Positions 54,851-63,749 of a stretch of DNA of 64,000 bases are shown here, piece by piece. The notes below the pieces were generated by a model that was given only the letters and a program-made list of their open reading frames with translations, was not told where the DNA came from and did no database searches. Location of the stretch: assembly GCA_039621445.1 (NCBI GenBank), contig CP154955.1, positions 59,551,564 to 59,615,563 on the forward strand. Direction: 5' to 3'. A program made the position numbers and the translations under genes. How positions within the stretch are numbered: the first letter of the stretch is position 1; every line of letters begins with the position of its first letter. This DNA is from Euglena gracilis. Taxonomy: Eukaryota; Euglenida; Euglenophyceae; Euglenales.

Positions 54851-55471
54851 GCGCGGTACGTACCTGGCAATGCCGGGACTGTGTGCCAAAGCTGGGCCAC
54901 CCCCCCCCCCCCGGTGTAGTGACCCAGGGAGGGCTGTATGGGAAAGTCCGGTCAGGAGGGGGGGTAGGACCTTCCCCACCTACCAGGGTGGGGGTGGGGG
55001 TCGACCCCCCCCCCACCCACCACCCATGGGGTTGCGGGGATTCCCATACAGCCCTGGACCCAGGTCAAGTTGGGCCCAACAACCCAGGGGGTTAACAACA
55101 CGGGGGGGGGGGTAGGTATTCTATCAGGTTTATATAGTCTCATGATCGCGTCAGGTTCACCGTTTCGTCATGTTCACTGGCACCATCACTGCGTTTTATG
55201 ATGATGATAATAATTATGACAACAATTTTTTTACCCCAGTTTCGGCAATGTTCTGGATGTTGGTTCATAAATGTGATCAACAAATCTGCCTTTCAGTTTT
55301 TCTTCGAAAGCTGTCCCCCCCAACAGACATTAGCTTCAGCCCCCCCCCCCCCAGGGGGGTCGAGAAGGCCTGGTGGGGGGGAGTTGCCACCACCCCCACC
55401 AGGACGGGGTGGGGGTGGTGGCCGACTCCCCCCACCAATCATCATCAAGCTTGTGCATCAGCATCAGGGAT

Positions 55472-55773
55472 CAGGCTTGTGCTTGCCGACCGAGGGGGTG
55501 GGTGGGTGCTATAGGGTGCCTGCCCCTACCAGGCACACCCCCCCCGGGGGGGGGGGGGTAGGGGTCCGGGGGGGACCCAGAAAATTTTCATTGAAAATGG
55601 CCTTCTCCGGGCCCCCGGCGCCTTTGGCGCCGGGGTCGGAGGGGGGTGCCTGCTACAGGCAGACACCCCCAAAAACCCTACCCCGGGGGGGGGTCGGATC
55701 GGGTGCTATGGGGTGCCTGCCCCTGGCACCCATCCCCTCCCGTGGGGTAGGCACCCGACTAATCACAAGCCTG
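55472..55773. mobile_element. hAT-like MITE, CAGGCTTGTG ends
   Basis: 302 bp with ends CAGGCTTGTGCTTGCCGACC and CGACTAATCACAAGCCTG. Flanking 8-mers TCAGGGAT (55464-55471) and GCGGGGAT (55774-55781) match at 6 of 8. The inside has GGTGCCTGCCC...AGGCACC arms shared with 60650-60790 and the hairpin GGCGCCTTTGGCGCC. Confidence 0.78.
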
Positions 55774-55819
55774 GCGGGGATTCCTGGGCAGACCCCCCCC
55801 CCCGGCTCGGCTCACTCAC

Positions 55820-56008
55820 CAACGTCGGCCGCTGAGCCAACAAGCCAGCGGCTCTGGCTCGCCGAGGCAGTGCGGCAGCGGCCTGGGCTCCGCGCCGCTC
55901 TCCACCTCGCGGTGCACGGAGGTGTAGTCCAGGCCCGGGACGGCGGGCCAGTGGGTGGTGACCCCGATGGTCGGGGCGAGGCCCCCGCCCATAACACAAA
56001 CATCCACA
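55820..56008 (-). CDS. Exon with canonical GTGAGT donor
   Basis: Acceptor TGTGACAG ends at 56009 and donor TTG followed by GTGAGTGAG ends the exon at 55820 (189 nt). The reading is VDVCVMGGGLAPTIGVTTHW, then PAVPGLDYTSVHREVESGAE, then PRPLPHCLGEPEPLACWLSG. This is the best-bounded exon of the string. Family not recognised. Confidence 0.62.
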
Positions 56009-56279
56009 CTGTCACACTTGTGTGAGCAGGCGGTGTTCTGATACGGACTCCATACGGACTCCAATACGGACTCCACAAGTGGGAGGAAAATCGCCGTGAA
56101 TTTTTTTGGGCTGAAAAAAATGGACATTGAATAATCTGGCAGCCGATTCTGTTCCGCCAAATGAAATTAAATCGTTTAATTAACCATCAAAACCAAATTC
56201 ATTTTTAAAATCATTTATCATTTATGATTCATGATTTTTTTTTCAACAGAAAACAGGGGAGTGGGGGGGGGGTCTCGGC

Positions 56280-56375
56280 GGGATGCCGAGCGCCACGCCC
56301 ACCAGACTCGCCACGCCGAAGCCCCGCGCGTGGAACTTGCCGGCCCCCTGGACCACGTCTCGCCACCCCCCCCCG
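56280..56375 (-). CDS. Exon, Gly-rich hydrophobic segment
   Basis: The minus strand encodes DVVQGAGKFHARGFGVASLV then GVALGIPP. FGVASLVGVALGI could be a short membrane or glycine-zipper-like helix. The 3' edge is unclear. Confidence 0.45.
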
Positions 56376-56424
56376 CCCCCATCTCTCCTCCTCCCCTCAT
56401 CTACCACTCCACCCCCCCCCCCCC

Positions 56425-56492
56425 CCCTCCCCGCACCAGCTGCGGCGCAAAGCCGCCAGGCCGGAGCCCGCCGATGCCGAGGCACAGGTTGT
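56425..56492 (-). CDS. Short exon
   Basis: The minus strand encodes NLCLGIGGLRPGGFAPQL, followed by GT after CAGCTG. It precedes the 56.3-kb exon in gene order. Confidence 0.4.
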
Positions 56493-56569
56493 GTACCCCC
56501 CCCCCCGACAAAAAAGACTTACCGGGTCCCTTTTTTGGGTGTACTCCGGTTCTGGGGGGGTGCCCCCCC

Positions 56570-57100
56570 CCAAGGTGCATCAAGGCTTCTCTTCTGTTTA
56601 TGGCCGGCGCTAATGTCGCTTCTGGCCCAGTTTGTGTGGCGAGTGGCCAGGGACCCCTTACACAGGGGGGGGGGGGGAATGCAACTTGGCCCTTCAAATT
56701 ATGCAAGTCAAAAAAATGCAAAAAAATGCAAAAAAAATGCAAAAAATGCAAAAAAATGCAACTTGCATGAAAACCTTGAGAAAAAGCTGGAATATGACAG
56801 AGCTTTGCTGCCTAAAATCAAAAAAATTTTCCAGGGCAAAATATTTTATGCAAAAAAAACACAAAAAAATGCAAAAAAATCCAAACATATGCCAACCAAC
56901 TACAAAAAATTTTTACAGGGCAAAATATTTTATGCAAAAAAATGCAAAAAAAAATGCAAAAAAAATGCAAAAAAAATGCAAATTATGCAAGTTGCATTTC
57001 CCCCCCCCTGCCTTACACCAGTGCTCCTGTGTTGCTCCGCCTGGCTGGGTGAGTACCTCTGGTGTAATTCCAGCGCTGTAGGGGCATCCACTCACCTTAC
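56570..57100 (+). repeat. Dispersed repeat (copy of 1076-1265) carrying an insertion
   Basis: Outside 56664-57010 this is the inverted copy of 1076-1265: CTTCTGGCCCAGTTTG, GTGGCCAGGGACCCCTTACAC and TTGCTCCGCCTGGC in the same order. Confidence 0.75.
56664..57010. mobile_element. A-rich TIR insertion with exact TSD and known empty site
   Basis: 347 bp bounded by CCTTACAC at 56656-56663 and 57011-57018. The empty site is present at 1165-1172 (complement). The ends are inverted: AGGGGGGGGGGGGAATGCAAC and GTTGCATTTCCCCC..CTG. The interior is ATGCAAAA repeats with CAGGGCAAAATATTTTATGC twice. Microhomology leaves 7 or 8 bp as the true duplication. Confidence 0.85.
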
Positions 57101-57439
57101 CCCCCCCCCCGGAACAGGCGTCGAAGGCACCCGGAGTTCCAAGCAAACACTTTAATCCACAAAGTGAGGTTTTTTTTGGAGAGCGGGTTGGGGTTGGGGG
57201 GGGGGGGTCGCTGAGCTCTTATCTCTTTAGAGTAAGAGCAAAGCTTACCACCGGGGACGGAGGGGGGTCCGACCCCCCCGCCCCCCCCCCTTGGTAGGCA
57301 GGCAGGCCTGCGGATTATCGATGTGACCAAATTCCCGGAGCCAAAAAGATATTCCTGGGGGGTGTTAGGGCGGTGGTCCTGGGTCCCCCCAGGGGGATAT
57401 GAAACCCACCTGCCGATGGGTGAGCACTCAGCACCACAT

Positions 57440-57535
57440 AAAGAAATCGTTTTGAGGCCCTGCCAGGTGGCTGTCAGAGGCGAAGTCGCCCCGCAGAAAT
57501 ACCACCATTCGCTCATCAGAGACACCCCCCAACCC
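57440..57535 (-). CDS. Exon candidate
   Basis: The minus strand encodes VSDERMVVFLRGDFASDSHL then AGPQND, protein-like in composition. Two other frames are also open here, and the plus strand too, so the call is weak. Confidence 0.3.
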
Positions 57536-58074
57536 CAATGAATGGAACCCCAAAATGAGACCCTTGAAAACCCAAATTAAAGACCCAAAATTAAAGACCC
57601 CCTGAGGGTGCGTTGGAGACGATAGAACTTTTTCTGAACAATTACCAAAGTTCTCAAATTCAAGTGCGTAGATGGGGAAACCAAGCACAAGAATGAGGAA
57701 AGTACTTTTTGCCCCCCCCCTGTCGCACAATCACTGATGTTGGCAGTTGTTAAACCATCAAATTCTTCATCTCAAACCGGGGGGGGGGGGTTGCCAGACT
57801 GAGGCAGGGGAAACCAGGTCGGCAAATAACTGTCATAAATGGGGTTTGTGGTCTGTTTTGGCAGCTTTTTGGATAAACAAGGCTTCCCTGAGAGATGCAA
57901 AAAAAAGCGACCGGGGGTGGTTGTTGGACAGCCCTGTTGCTGGACACCCAGCAATGCACCTGTTCGCTTGTCAGGTGAGGTTTGCCTGCCATAATTGATC
58001 AAGGACCCCCCCCCCCCGACTTACCCCCTGTCAAATGGCACACTTCCAAGGCATCGCCTGGCTGTTTTTCACTG

Positions 58075-58172
58075 AAATGGCCTTTGGCGCACGAGCTCCG
58101 GCCTGCCCCTCTGGCCGCTTCTTGATGGCGTTCTGGATCAGCTGCACGAGGGGCCAGAGTGAGGGCGCCCGG
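58075..58172 (-). CDS. Exon
   Basis: The minus strand encodes LWPLVQLIQNAIKKRPEGQA, then GARAPKAIS, with GT after ATTTCA near 58075. Reading on gives a stop at about 58031. Helical LVQLIQNAIKKRPEG. Unknown family. Confidence 0.48.
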
Positions 58173-59079
58173 TTGCCTGTTCCACCCAGAACCCCACCCT
58201 CCCCAGGGTTGTCTGCGTTCGGGGGGGGGGGACCACCCACCATCCCCACAGAACCGTGCGAATTTGATCTAAAAATTGCACCACTGGAATTACGGGGGGT
58301 TTGGGCACCACCTCCCCCCCCCCCAACCTGGAAGGATGGGTTGGGGTGTGTGACCCATTGCCTGTCCTGCTGACACTGGCTACGAGCCGCCGCCGATGGT
58401 CGTATAGGTCTCCCCATACTGCAGAAACCGAAACAGACATTTGCAACGAACCTTTTGAAAACGCACTGACGTGCTTTGGCAAACCACGCCAGACAACTTG
58501 GCAAATTGACCAAGCTTGGTGAAGCTCTCAATAAAATTCCCATTAGGAGCAGCATGACGACACCGCACCCGACAGTTGTTCTTACCCTACAACACCCTGT
58601 CCAGACTGAATTTGAACAACCCTGAGGGGAAGAAGCAGGATCTCAGAGTGCCCTGGATTCCCTGGGTTGGTAGGCACGACCGCCCCCTCCCCCCCCGGAG
58701 GTCGTGTCTAGGCGAGGGCCGAAATTTGCCCAAAATGTGTCTCTTTTTGTGCTCCTGCCTCCTGGTGTTGGAGTGCCTGTGCCCAGTGCCCAGGCACGTT
58801 TGGCCACGTGCCCCAATCCCGCCCCAGGGGGGCAGATCCGGGGGGCCTGGGAGTGTCTAGGCAGCCCCCGCAGGGTTCCCCCACCTTAAATTCAGCTGTA
58901 ACCTGAACCCCCCCAAAAAGCAACAACGACGAAGAACGGGAACGTTGGGCTTTCCCCCCAACCGATGCGGACCAAGGTCGACCGTTCCATTCTTTGTGCA
59001 CATACAGTCACACGCATCACACATGACACCCCCACTGCCTCGTCATTTTTGCACGTCAAACACGCATGCTACACGTGGC

Positions 59080-59205
59080 ACCCCCTACGGTACTCTCGCA
59101 GGGCCTCAAAGCCGGGGACCGGGGCGGCGTTCAGGACCACCGGGCCGGAGGCGCGGTACACTGGCTGCAACCTCTCGACGACGGGGTGGGCCGCTCCCAT
59201 CTGAC
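59080..59205 (-). CDS. Exon
   Basis: The minus strand encodes MGAAHPVVERLQPVYRASGP, then VVLNAAPVPGFEALREYR. GT is available after TAGGG. It follows the 59.45 and 59.65-kb exons in gene order. Confidence 0.55.
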
Positions 59206-59245
59206 ACCCCCAAACCATTCTGGGGGAGGGACCCCCTGTCCAAGG

Positions 59246-59279
59246 CACGGCAACGTTCCACAAATGTACCGTTGCCAGG
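59246..59279. repeat. Short dispersed hairpin CGGCAACGTTCCA (copy 4)
   Basis: CACGGCAACGTTCCACAAAT..ACCGTTGCCAGG, with a seven-base stem GGCAACG/CGTTGCC around TTCCACAAATGTAC. It is preceded by CTGTCCAAGG. Confidence 0.6.
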
Positions 59280-59423
59280 AACATGACAAGGTATGTGCCT
59301 GAGGGGAATTTATTTTGTGAATTGTTACTGTTTTGCGGGGAAAGACAGCGGAAATGGAGTGTTTCTCGCACTTGCCCGAGAAAAAATAAACGGAAAATGC
59401 GAAGATGGCAAATAAAAAAATAA

Positions 59424-59500
59424 ATGGTAGTGTCTGACCTCCAGTTTGCAACCTCCTTGGGCCATCTTGACCCCCTCGGCAGCATCATAGGACAGCCCTC
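59424..59500 (-). CDS. Short exon
   Basis: The minus strand encodes SYDAAEGVKMAQGGCKLE, ended by GAG followed by GTCAGA, a fair donor. Unknown family. Confidence 0.42.
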
Positions 59501-59574
59501 GGGGGGGGGGGGGGGTGTCCTTAACAAGAAAAAGGCAATACCGCGGGGGGGGGGGCGGGCTCCGCCCCGGGGGA

Positions 59575-59738
59575 AGTCCACCACCACCAGGCTGGCCACC
59601 GCCTGCTGCACGCCGTCGAGGTACCGCAGTCCCGCCGCCGCCACGTATTGCAGTGGCGGCCCGCTGGGGTTCCGGTCCCCCCACGCGAAGGGCAGCCGCT
59701 CGTCGTCGGGGAGAGGGCCCCCCTCTCTCGCCAGTTCG
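59575..59738 (-). CDS. Exon
   Basis: After acceptor GGCGAGAGAG the minus strand encodes GGPLPDDERLPFAWGDRNPS, then GPPLQYVAAAGLRYLDGVQQ, then AVASLVVVDFPRG. This is a well-balanced globular-looking segment (beta strand ASLVVVDF preceded by a helix). Family not recognised. Confidence 0.6.
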
Positions 59739-60028
59739 GCCCCTGGTCTCCTATTTTCAATCGGGTGCGCGTGCGACGGACGTGCGCGAATTTGGGAGCT
59801 GGTTTTGGCTCCACCGGAAATGCTTTCTCAACCATTGAACCCCCCCCCAAGCAGCCGTTTCACTGTGCAGCGGACCACACTGCTGTTGTGTATAGCTGCT
59901 GCAGCTGCCGTTCCATTTTTTTTTGAATTATCACATTGTTTTGCTGTCTTTGTGCAGACGAGCACATGTGTGTCCATTTGTGCATGTGCGTGCGTGCGCG
60001 TGTGCGGGAATTGCTTTTTATGGTGCAA

Positions 60029-60064
60029 GCTTCAATTCTTGAACCACGTAGCTACGCCGCTGCA
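60029..60064. repeat. 36-bp exact direct repeat, copy 1
   Basis: GCTTCAATTCTTGAACCACG..GCTGCA, identical to 60187-60222. Spacing is 158 bp. Confidence 0.95.
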
Positions 60065-60186
60065 TGAAACAAAAAAAAAAAACAACAATGAAACAAAAAA
60101 AAAAACAAGGTAAACTTCCCACCGAAACCAACCCCAAACTGAGCACAAAAAGAAAAGGAAGCCCCCCCCCCCCCCCCCCACCAAAT

Positions 60187-60222
60187 GCTTCAATTCTTGA
60201 ACCACGTAGCTACGCCGCTGCA
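60187..60222. repeat. 36-bp exact direct repeat, copy 2
   Basis: Identical to 60029-60064. It overlaps the 3' end of the acidic exon at 60225-60312, including a possible GT donor (minus GCGGC followed by GTAGCTACG). Confidence 0.95.
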
Positions 60223-60312
60223 GGAAAGCCAGACACAGAGGGCCCCTCGGTCTCGTGCCACTGTTGTTTCAGCACTGCCTCCTCCTCCTCTTCCTGCTTC
60301 CGCAGGTCCGCC
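60215..60312 (-). CDS. Exon, charged coiled segment
   Basis: The minus strand encodes DLRKQEEEEEAVLKQQWHET then EGPSVSGFPAA, reaching TAG at about 60214. GT lies just before the stop. The charged EEEEE stretch suggests a helix or coiled coil. Confidence 0.5.
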
Positions 60313-60597
60313 CCACCCCACCGGCAGGGCACTGCTTATGTGCCGGTGGGTCACATGTGATGTAGGATGTCACGTGTAGGTCATGCAGGTCATTGTCACC
60401 TATGCCACATGTGGGATGCCACATGTGATGTATGATGTCAGGTGTGATGGGGATGTCACGCGTGGCACAGAATGTCACGTGTGATATGGAAGGTGTCAGG
60501 CCACGTTCGTGACATGCCACACAACATGACAAAGACCTGAGCAAGGAATCTCAACAACCCAATGAGGCGGCTTCAGCAGGGTCATGGTAACCCCCCC

Positions 60598-60930
60598 CCA
60601 AATAACCTGGTGGGGTGCCAGTTTATTGGAACCAACTTTTGGCCCTACCCAGGCTGTTTTTTTTTACCAACCCCGGGGGGGTCCGAAGTGCCTGCCCAGG
60701 CAGGCACTGCCCCCCCCCCCCGGGGAGGGGGGTTGGATCGAGTGCCTTGGAGTGCAGGGTGGGGTCGGCACCCGACTGAAATACGGCCTGGCCCTACCCT
60801 CCTGTCGGGTTATTTGGGCCTTTTTGTTTCAGTGTTGTAAAGGAACTTTGCCTTAAAAAGGGGGGTGCCAAGTTACTGGAACCATCTTTTAGCCCCCCCC
60901 TCCAAGTTATTTGGCCCCCGCCAGGAGCAC
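60598..60930. repeat. Dispersed CCAAATAACCTGG repeat, interrupted copy
   Basis: Matches 21508-21680 except for the 141-bp insertion at 60650-60790. It ends in repeated CAGGTTATTTGGGGC. Confidence 0.65.
60650..60790. mobile_element. Small hAT-like MITE, exact TSD and empty-site counterpart
   Basis: 141 bp with ends CAGGCTGTTTTTTTTTACC and GACTGAAATACGGCCTG, flanked by exact 8-bp repeats GCCCTACC (60642-60649, 60791-60798). At 21.56 kb the corresponding site reads straight through. Inner arms AGTGCCTGCCC/GGCAGGCACT and CGGCACCCGACT are shared with 55472-55773. Confidence 0.88.
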
Positions 60931-61094
60931 AGGTCCCGTCAGGTTATTTGGGGCTTTGGAGAGGTTCAGCAGGAGGAGGCTCTCGAGCCATTCGACCGTG
61001 CTCAAACGACATTTGAGGACGTCCGCAAGCCTCCTCAAATGTCGTTCGAGGTCGTTCGAGGTGGTTTGAGGAGTCTGTTTAAGCTCTCCCCATG

Positions 61095-61659
61095 CAGGGC
61101 AGAACGGAAAGCCTGGGGGGGGGGGGTCGAGCCCCCCCCACCCAACAGCATTTTCACCAATTTTGGGACAACAGGGATTTCATCTGGGGAAAGTTTTTGA
61201 TTTTTTTTTTGAAAAATGAATTCAAATACATGATTTTTTGATGGAACACCACATTTCTTCACAAAAAAATCTCAAAAAATCTCAGGTTTAAAAATTGGTA
61301 GCTTATTTTATTGACATTTTTTTCTCTTGGAAATTTCTCGAATTTTCAATCACATTTTTTGTTTCAAAAACCTCTCAAAGTCAAATTTTTTTTGAAAATG
61401 TTGAATTTTGGAAGGCGTGAAAAAACGAGGTTTGGGGGGGTTTTGGGGAGGACCTCCTATTGTGGGTCCCAAAATGGGTCCAAAATACACCCAGCGCCGA
61501 ACGCACCAGGAAAAATTTCGCGGTCCAAAGACTGGTGCCACCAGAAAAACAGGAAGATGTGGTGGGGGGTGGTCGACCCCCCCACCATGCAGGGGGTGGG
61601 GGGGGGTCAACCCCCCCACCCACCATCCTGGCTGTTTGGCCGATTCCCGTTCTGCCCCC
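61095..61659. mobile_element. MITE-like element with CAGGGCAGAACGG ends
   Basis: 565 bp bounded by CAGGGCAGAACGGAAAGCC and GGCCGATTCCCGTTCTGCCC and by 7-bp direct repeats CCCCATG (61088-61094, 61660-61666). The interior matches 37319-37560 and 38020-38210 (ATTTTCACCAATTTTGGG, ATGATTTTTTGATG, GGTCCCAAAATGGGTCC). Confidence 0.78.
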
Positions 61660-62228
61660 CCCCATGAGAGAGGCTTAAATGCTCAAACGTTCCAGCTCGA
61701 GCCTTCTCCTATGGTGACCTCCCCCCGCACATTCAGTTTTGGCCATTTAATTCGCGTCAGCCAAAATGTGATGTGACCGGGTGGTGGCCAACATGTCAAG
61801 AGACTGTGAGGCCAAACGTGGGTCCAGGCGGCAAAAAAAAATTGTCAGCAAACACAAATATTCAAAAAAATCAAATACCCTCCCCAAATAATATACCCGG
61901 GGGAATATTACTTGGCCAGCCAAAGCCGGGGGCCAGAGGAAGGGAATATTATTTGGGCAAATTTTCAAAATTCAAACAGACCTTCTTAAAAGGCACATTT
62001 TTTTGTAATGTCTGCATTTTGCACATTTTGACACTTTGTTTTAGGTTGGTGTTGACATAATTTTTTTGCACCAGTCATCTTTGCCAAAATGTGTTGTTTT
62101 TGGACAGGGATTGAGGATTCTCTGCCTTGCTGGATTTCCTTTTCTCTTTGGGTTTGGGGTCCGGCAAAGGGGGTTATATTATTTGGGCAGCCGAAGTCCC
62201 GGCCAGGGGGGGTATATAATGTTGGGGG

Positions 62229-62635
62229 CAGGCTTTTGCTTAAGGACCCCGGGGGGGGGGGTACTGGCTAGCCAATCGGCTAGACACTGGAAAAAGTGGA
62301 CTAGCTAGACCCCCCCTCCCCGGGGGGGGGGGGGGGGGGTCCGGGGGTCCCCCGGACTGGAAAAATGAGGTTTTTAACAGGTTTTTGGCTGATTTTGTTC
62401 CAAAAAAACCCAAAAATGGCCAAAAACGGGCATTTTTGGCCATTTTTGGGGGTCCCAAAAAAATTTTTCGGTGCTTCGCGCCGGTCACTGGAAAAAAATT
62501 TTCCACTAGCTAGCCCTGCTAGCAGACCCCCCCCCCGGGGGGGGTCTGCTAGAAAACCCACTAGCCAAATTTGGACTAGCTGCAGTCCAGCCCCCCCCCG
62601 GGGGGGGGCACTGCAATCCCTTAAGCAAAAGCCTG
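62229..62635. mobile_element. hAT-like MITE, CAGGC-TTGCTTAAGG family (copy 2), exact TSD
   Basis: 407 bp with ends CAGGCTTTTGCTTAAGG and CTTAAGCAAAAGCCTG, flanked by exact 8-bp repeats GTTGGGGG (62221-62228, 62636-62643). The whole interior is co-linear with 7164-7586, including ACTGGCTAGCCAATCGGC and GGACTAGCTGCAGTCCAG. Confidence 0.92.
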
Positions 62636-62884
62636 GTTGGGGGGCTCAATTTGAAAAGAAACTGCATGGAAAAAATCTTCATCTGGTGGGTTCCCAATTT
62701 TTTTTGCTAAAAACCAACACTTCAGGGGAGGCCAGACGGCGGGCACAGAAATGGATAAAACGTCACTTCGGAAGCCAGCTTACCAGGGAGGGAGGGTGGA
62801 AATTGGACTGGGCTGAATTCCTGCATTCCTGGGCATTGGATTGCTCTTGGCTGGGGGAGGTGGAGGCAGGGAGGGGGAGGCAAG

Positions 62885-63115
62885 GCCCTTCAAAACATGC
62901 AATGCAAAGAATGCAAAAAAAAAAATAGAAAATCTTCCAGATTTTGCAGCGTGCAAGGGAATGCAAAAAAAATAATAAAAAAGCAAATTTTGCAAAAAAA
63001 ATGCAAAACTTGCAAAAAATACAAAAATTGCAAAAAAATGCAAAAATTTCAAACTTTCAAGGCTTTGGATCGCACAAAAAAAAATGCAAAAAATTGCAAA
63101 TTATGCAACTGGCAT
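62885..63115. repeat. A-rich ATGCAAAA array (third)
   Basis: Bounded by CCCTTCAAAACATGCAATG and AAATTATGCAACTGGCATG, the same boundary words as at 14236 and 56664. Interior AATGCAAAAA repeats. Ends immediately 3' of a coding island on the minus strand. Confidence 0.6.
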
Positions 63116-63169
63116 GTCCCATTGTGCGGGGGGCAGTGTCCTGGCCGCGCGCTGCCTGGCACGCGGCCG

Positions 63170-63255
63170 CCCGCCTCCTGGCGCACCACCGCGTCGCTGC
63201 GCCGCACGGCCTCCACGATGGGGACCGGCAGCGTGGCCTGGGTGAGCTCCGCGCC
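63170..63255 (-). CDS. Exon, first island of the 41-63 kb string
   Basis: After GGCGCGGAG the minus strand encodes LTQATLPVPIVEAVRRSDAV then VRQEAGGR, with GT following GGCCGC near 63172. Reading on to 63120 remains open. Unknown family. Confidence 0.5.
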
Positions 63256-63386
63256 AGGCCGCCCCGGGCCCGGGGGTGGGGGCGGGCATCCATGCCTACG
63301 CGCATGCAAGTGAGTACACATTGTGTTCTCTGTGTGGCTTGCGTGGTTTATGTTGGGTGTGCTTGTGAATGTGCGGGTGCACATGC

Positions 63387-63613
63387 CATGGGTTTTTTTT
63401 AAGACCAGGGGTCCCCCCACCCCCGGGGGACCCACTCGCTCTTCCCCGAAAATGGCCCAAAATCGCGAAAAGTCCAAAAATAGCACCTTTTGAAATTTTT
63501 TGCGCCTTCGCCGAAAAGTACATCCTCCCCCCCGGAGGACCCCGGGGGGGGGGGGGGAGCTCGGTCGGACCGTCCCACCCTACCCCCCGGCTCCAAGACT
63601 AAATAAACCCCTG
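63387..63613. mobile_element. hAT-like MITE, CAGGGGTTTTTT family (copy 3)
   Basis: 227 bp with ends CATGGGTTTTTTTTAAGACC and CAAGACTAAATAAACCCCTG. Flanking 8-mers GCACATGC (63379-63386) and GCATATGT (63614-63621) match at 6 of 8. The core TCGCGAAAAGTCCAAAAATAG matches the copies at 10889 and 28574. Confidence 0.75.
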
Positions 63614-63749
63614 GCATATGTGTCTGCATGCACGTATAGACCACCCTGGTGTTGTGCTGTACATATGTACATAAACATCTGCATGCGCGTTGTACACGCA
63701 CACGCGTGTTGTCATACGGCACTGCCATGACAGGCAACCAACACCCCCG

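Larger units (their letters stand above)
41467..63255 (-). other. String of GC-rich exon islands, unidentified gene(s)
   Basis: About 21 minus-strand islands across 22 kb have protein-like composition, GC-rich codons and in several cases canonical splice sites. They are rich in Pro, Ala and Gly, with no signature that I can tie to a named family. They may form one long gene or two or three consecutive genes. A possible internal boundary lies near 46.1 kb, where an open reading ends in a stop. Introns carry microsatellites, a minisatellite and MITEs. Confidence 0.5.
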
